From contig CAMOEU010000024.1 of NCBI GenBank assembly GCA_946612575.1, positions 1 to 8,320 of the forward strand: a DNA stretch of 8,320 nt, given 5' to 3'. Positions within the stretch are counted from its first letter, which is position 1. The number at the start of each line of letters is the position of its first letter. The stretch comes from an uncultured Clostridia bacterium (GTDB lineage Bacteria > Bacillota > Clostridia > Christensenellales > UBA1242). The notes under the pieces are model-generated. The model saw only the letters and a list, made by a program, of their open reading frames with translations. It ran no database searches and was not told the DNA's origin. The position numbers and the translations under genes were made by a program. Shown one piece after another: positions 6,838 to 8,320 of the stretch.

Positions 6838-6851
6838 AATATAGTTATATT
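6838..6851. promoter_or_regulatory. Palindrome AATATA-GT-TATATT in the divergent intergenic region
   Basis: This perfect 6-2-6 inverted repeat sits just upstream of the ribosome binding site of the CYTH-like gene in the 104-bp gap shared with rubrerythrin. On the minus strand it contains TATAAC and TATATT, either of which could act as a -10, but no good -35 lies at the right distance. It could be a -10 region, an operator or both. It is not a clear PerR or Fur box. Confidence 0.3.
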
Positions 6852-6901
6852 CTAAACAAAAAAAGAAAAAAAATCAAATGTTTAATCACAAAAAACTAGT
6901 C

Positions 6902-6907
6902 AATAAT
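6902..6907 (+). promoter_or_regulatory. Possible -10 element of rubrerythrin
   Basis: AATAAT matches the -10 consensus at five of six positions and would place the transcript start near 6914, giving a leader of about 17 nt that holds the AAAGGAG ribosome binding site. The -35 region (around 6879-6886, TGTTTAAT) is weak, so an activator or an alternative sigma factor could be involved. The rest of the gap is A-rich without other recognisable sites. Confidence 0.35.
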
Positions 6908-6930
6908 AAATTTGCATAAAGGAGAATTAT

Positions 6931-7524
6931 ATGGATTTCAATCAAAGCAAAACAAAAACAAATCTTGCCCGTGCTTTTGCCGGAGAATGTCAGGAAGGTG
7001 CAAGATATCAATTTATGTCAAAAATGGCACTTCAAGAACAGATGCAATTTTTGTCTGACACATTAAAAACTTTGGCTAAAAATGAAATGGCACATGCAAA
7101 GGTTTTTTATGACCACATAACAAAAAATTCTGGAAATGTAAGAAACATTCCCATTGAAGCAGGTTTTCCGTTTGAACTTCCCGACCTGAAAACAAGTCTT
7201 ATTGAAGAAAGCAAAAACGAAATTTCAGAAGCTCAAAACATTTATCCAAGTTTTGCAAGAATTGCAAAGGATGAAGGATTTTTGGATATTGCCAAAAGTT
7301 TTGAAGAAATTGCAAAGATAGAAGAAAGTCACTACAAAATTCTTGACTATCTCGGAAAACTTTTTTCTTCAAACAAATTATACAAAAGGCAATCCCCAAC
7401 AAAATGGAAATGTTCTTCTTGCGGATATTCAAAAACAGCAAAAGAAGGCTTCAAAACATGCCCTGTGTGCAATTTGCCACAAGGATATATAATTATTGAC
7501 CTTGAAAAAGAATTGAATTTATAA
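6931..7524 (+). CDS. rbr: Rubrerythrin (diiron ferritin-like domain plus C-terminal rubredoxin domain)
   Basis: This 197-residue cytoplasmic protein reduces hydrogen peroxide to water in anaerobes, with electrons passing from the rubredoxin centre to the diiron site. The four-helix bundle (about 1-145) carries the expected ligands: Glu19 (GECQEGARY), Glu52 and His55 (EMAH), Glu97 and Glu100 eight and five residues before the YPSFARIAKDEGF block, and Glu131 and His134 (EESH). The rubredoxin domain (about 158-190) has CSSCGY (Cys161, Cys164) and CPVC (Cys177, Cys180) for one iron. Length and domain order are typical of classical rubrerythrin, and no residue is missing. AAAGGAG (6918-6924) is 6 nt before the ATG. 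This is the only plus-strand gene. It is monocistronic, ending at a strong hairpin, and its presence suggests an oxygen-sensitive, anaerobic lifestyle. Confidence 0.97.
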   Translation: MDFNQSKTKTNLARAFAGECQEGARYQFMSKMALQEQMQFLSDTLKTLAKNEMAHAKVFYDHITKNSGNVRNIPIEAGFPFELPDLKTSLIEESKNEISEAQNIYPSFARIAKDEGFLDIAKSFEEIAKIEESHYKILDYLGKLFSSNKLYKRQSPTKWKCSSCGYSKTAKEGFKTCPVCNLPQGYIIIDLEKELNL

Positions 7525-7527
7525 AAC

Positions 7528-7557
7528 AAAAAATTCCAGAATAAATCTGGAATTTTT
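7528..7557. terminator. Bidirectional terminator between rubrerythrin and HU
   Basis: A perfect 12-bp inverted repeat (arms 7529-7540 and 7546-7557, core TTCCAGA / TCTGGAA, 5-nt loop) has A tracts on its left and T tracts on its right. It therefore reads as a U-tailed hairpin on both strands. It starts 4 nt after the rubrerythrin stop and ends about 10 nt from the HU stop, serving both convergent genes. Confidence 0.9.
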
Positions 7558-7566
7558 CTTTATAAA

Positions 7567-7842
7567 TTAGTTGTTAAAGTTTGCAGCAAAGCTTTTACCA
7601 AATTTGAATTTTGGAACTTTGTGAGCAGGAACCTTGATTGGTTTCTTTGTAGCTGGGTTGATTTTTGTAGCTGCTGCTTTCTTAACAAGTTCGTAAGAAC
7701 CAAATCCTGGGATTGTGATCTTTTCTCCTTTCTTAAGTTGTGCAACGATTGTGTCAACTACAGCATCGAAAACGATACCTGCATCTTTTTGTGTGCAATT
7801 AGCTTGTTCTGCAACTGCTTTTACAAATTCGCCTTTGTTCAT
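7567..7842 (-). CDS. hup: HU-family DNA-binding protein
   Basis: This 91-residue protein has the canonical size and order of HU: a helical dimerisation part (1-40, MNKGEFVKAVAEQ onward), the turn ITIPGFGSYEL (42-52), and the beta-arm with Asn62-Pro63 (INPAT), whose proline intercalates in the DNA minor groove, returning through VPKFKFGKSF (76-85). HU dimers bend and compact the nucleoid and assist replication, recombination and repair. Arm positions usually held by arginine are lysine or neutral here (KKAAATKINPAT), and the whole protein has no arginine. AAAAGGAG lies 7 nt before ATG 7842. It has its own promoter upstream; weak read-through from the signal peptidase gene is possible because no terminator separates them. 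Confidence 0.97.
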   Translation of the reverse strand: MNKGEFVKAVAEQANCTQKDAGIVFDAVVDTIVAQLKKGEKITIPGFGSYELVKKAAATKINPATKKPIKVPAHKVPKFKFGKSFAANFNN

Positions 7843-7887
7843 AATTTTCTCCTTTTCTAAATTTTTCGCATCATTAATGCTACTTTA

Positions 7888-7916
7888 ATAATAGCATATA
7901 AATTCGATAATTCCAA
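7888..7916 (-). promoter_or_regulatory. Promoter of the HU gene (extended -10)
   Basis: On the minus strand, TTGGAA (7911-7916), a 17-nt spacer and TATTAT (7888-7893) preceded by TGC (an extended -10) form a convincing sigma-A promoter. Transcription would start near 7881, giving a leader of about 40 nt. The leader begins with a small palindromic segment (7868-7880, containing CATTAATG), whose significance is unclear. Confidence 0.7.
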
Positions 7917-7938
7917 ACAATTTACGAACAAAAATCAA

Positions 7939-8320
7939 TTATCTTGCAAAAAATTTCTCAGCTTCACTAAAATAGAATTTAACCACTTCCCAAAGTCTAT
8001 TTGCAAAATTGTGATTGTAAACAACAATTTCCACAACACCATCTATGTTTGAAACAGAATAAAATCCATTTTCTGTGCTATCGCTACTATGCCCACGATT
8101 GTCACCAAGTGCAAAAAACTTGTCTTTTGGCACTTTCACATAAATAAGTCCGTCGTCTGAAACAAAAAAATCATCCGTTGTTGTGTCCTTGTCCTTGATA
8201 AAAGTATTGAAAAAAGTTATTTCATATTCTTTTCCATTATGCAAAACGGCATAGTTGTTCTGCCCCCAGTCTTTATAACTATATATAGAATAACCGTTTT
8301 GACCATCTTCCACAAGTTTT
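7939..8320 (-). CDS. lepB: Type I signal peptidase, C-terminal part (5' end beyond window)
   Basis: The frame is open to the right edge, so this is the C-terminal 127 or so codons of a longer gene; a GTG at 8313 lies inside the coding frame and is not the start. The segment VKVPKDKFFALGDNRGHSSDS is the conserved late box of type I signal peptidases (VPxxxxFxxGDNRxxSxDSR), followed by a GFYSVSNIDGVV block matching the usual GxVxxxxIxG strand. The enzyme cleaves signal peptides on the outer face of the cytoplasmic membrane by a Ser-Lys dyad. Both catalytic residues and the membrane anchor lie outside the window. One deviation is visible: the usual Arg of DSR is Thr (DST). The gene ends with TAA about 20 nt before the HU promoter, with no visible terminator. 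Confidence 0.9.
   Translation of the reverse strand, partial: KLVEDGQNGYSIYSYKDWGQNNYAVLHNGKEYEITFFNTFIKDKDTTTDDFFVSDDGLIYVKVPKDKFFALGDNRGHSSDSTENGFYSVSNIDGVVEIVVYNHNFANRLWEVVKFYFSEAEKFFAR

Noticed and set aside
6838..6851. PerR/Fur box controlling rubrerythrin
   Set aside because: The palindrome spacing (6-2-6) and sequence do not match the TTATAAT-N-ATTATAA consensus, so it is reported only as an unassigned palindrome.
7868..7880. Small palindrome in the HU leader (CATTAATG within GCAT...ATGC) as a regulatory hairpin
   Set aside because: The stem is only 4 bp and AT-rich, so it could arise by chance. It is mentioned with the HU promoter only.
3150..8320. Possible genetic code change because no gene in the window ends in TGA
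   Set aside because: Tryptophan is encoded by TGG and no in-frame TGA occurs. Eight TAA/TAG stops are too few to show anything but AT bias.
1..8320. CRISPR arrays, tRNA or rRNA genes, insertion sequences, riboswitches
   Set aside because: No spaced direct repeats, tRNA-like cloverleaf or CCA ends, transposase motifs or long structured leaders were seen. All intergenic gaps are about 105 bases or less.

Overview
This window is an AT-rich, gene-dense bacterial segment with nine protein-coding genes, no RNA genes and no mobile elements. Strong AGGAG-type ribosome binding sites, short intergenic gaps with U-tract terminators, the standard genetic code and an anaerobe-type rubrerythrin suggest a low-GC Gram-positive (Firmicutes, probably Clostridia-like) anaerobe. 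The lineage is inferred from style, not from a marker gene. Eight genes lie on the minus strand; only rubrerythrin is on the plus strand.

Layout from left to right, with minus-strand transcription running right to left. (1) 1-3099 is a two-gene unit. It starts with a release-factor-like protein that keeps the GGQ catalytic motif but lacks the stop-codon-reading loop. One base after its stop comes a UvrD-type SF1 helicase that runs off the left edge. The unit has its own promoter, placed so close to the ATG that a leaderless mRNA is predicted. (2) 3156-4518 is an NfeD-like plus stomatin/QmcA-like (SPFH) membrane pair with a good promoter and a terminator whose stem contains the last stop codon. 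(3) 4580-6001 is a MelB-type (GPH) sugar:cation symporter with a GTG start and no ribosome binding site. (4) 6041-6826 is a probable CYTH-fold protein with its own terminator. It is divergent from (5) rubrerythrin at 6931-7524. (6) Rubrerythrin converges on an HU gene across a long hairpin that can terminate both strands. (7) The 3' part of a signal peptidase I gene enters from the right edge.

Most of this is housekeeping: envelope/membrane quality control (NfeD-SPFH, signal peptidase), peroxide defence (rubrerythrin), chromosome architecture (HU) and solute uptake. The most unusual unit is the release-factor-like/helicase pair, a plausible stop-codon-independent ribosome rescue or RNA-damage module. 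That function is inference. No intergenic stretch exceeds about 105 bases.
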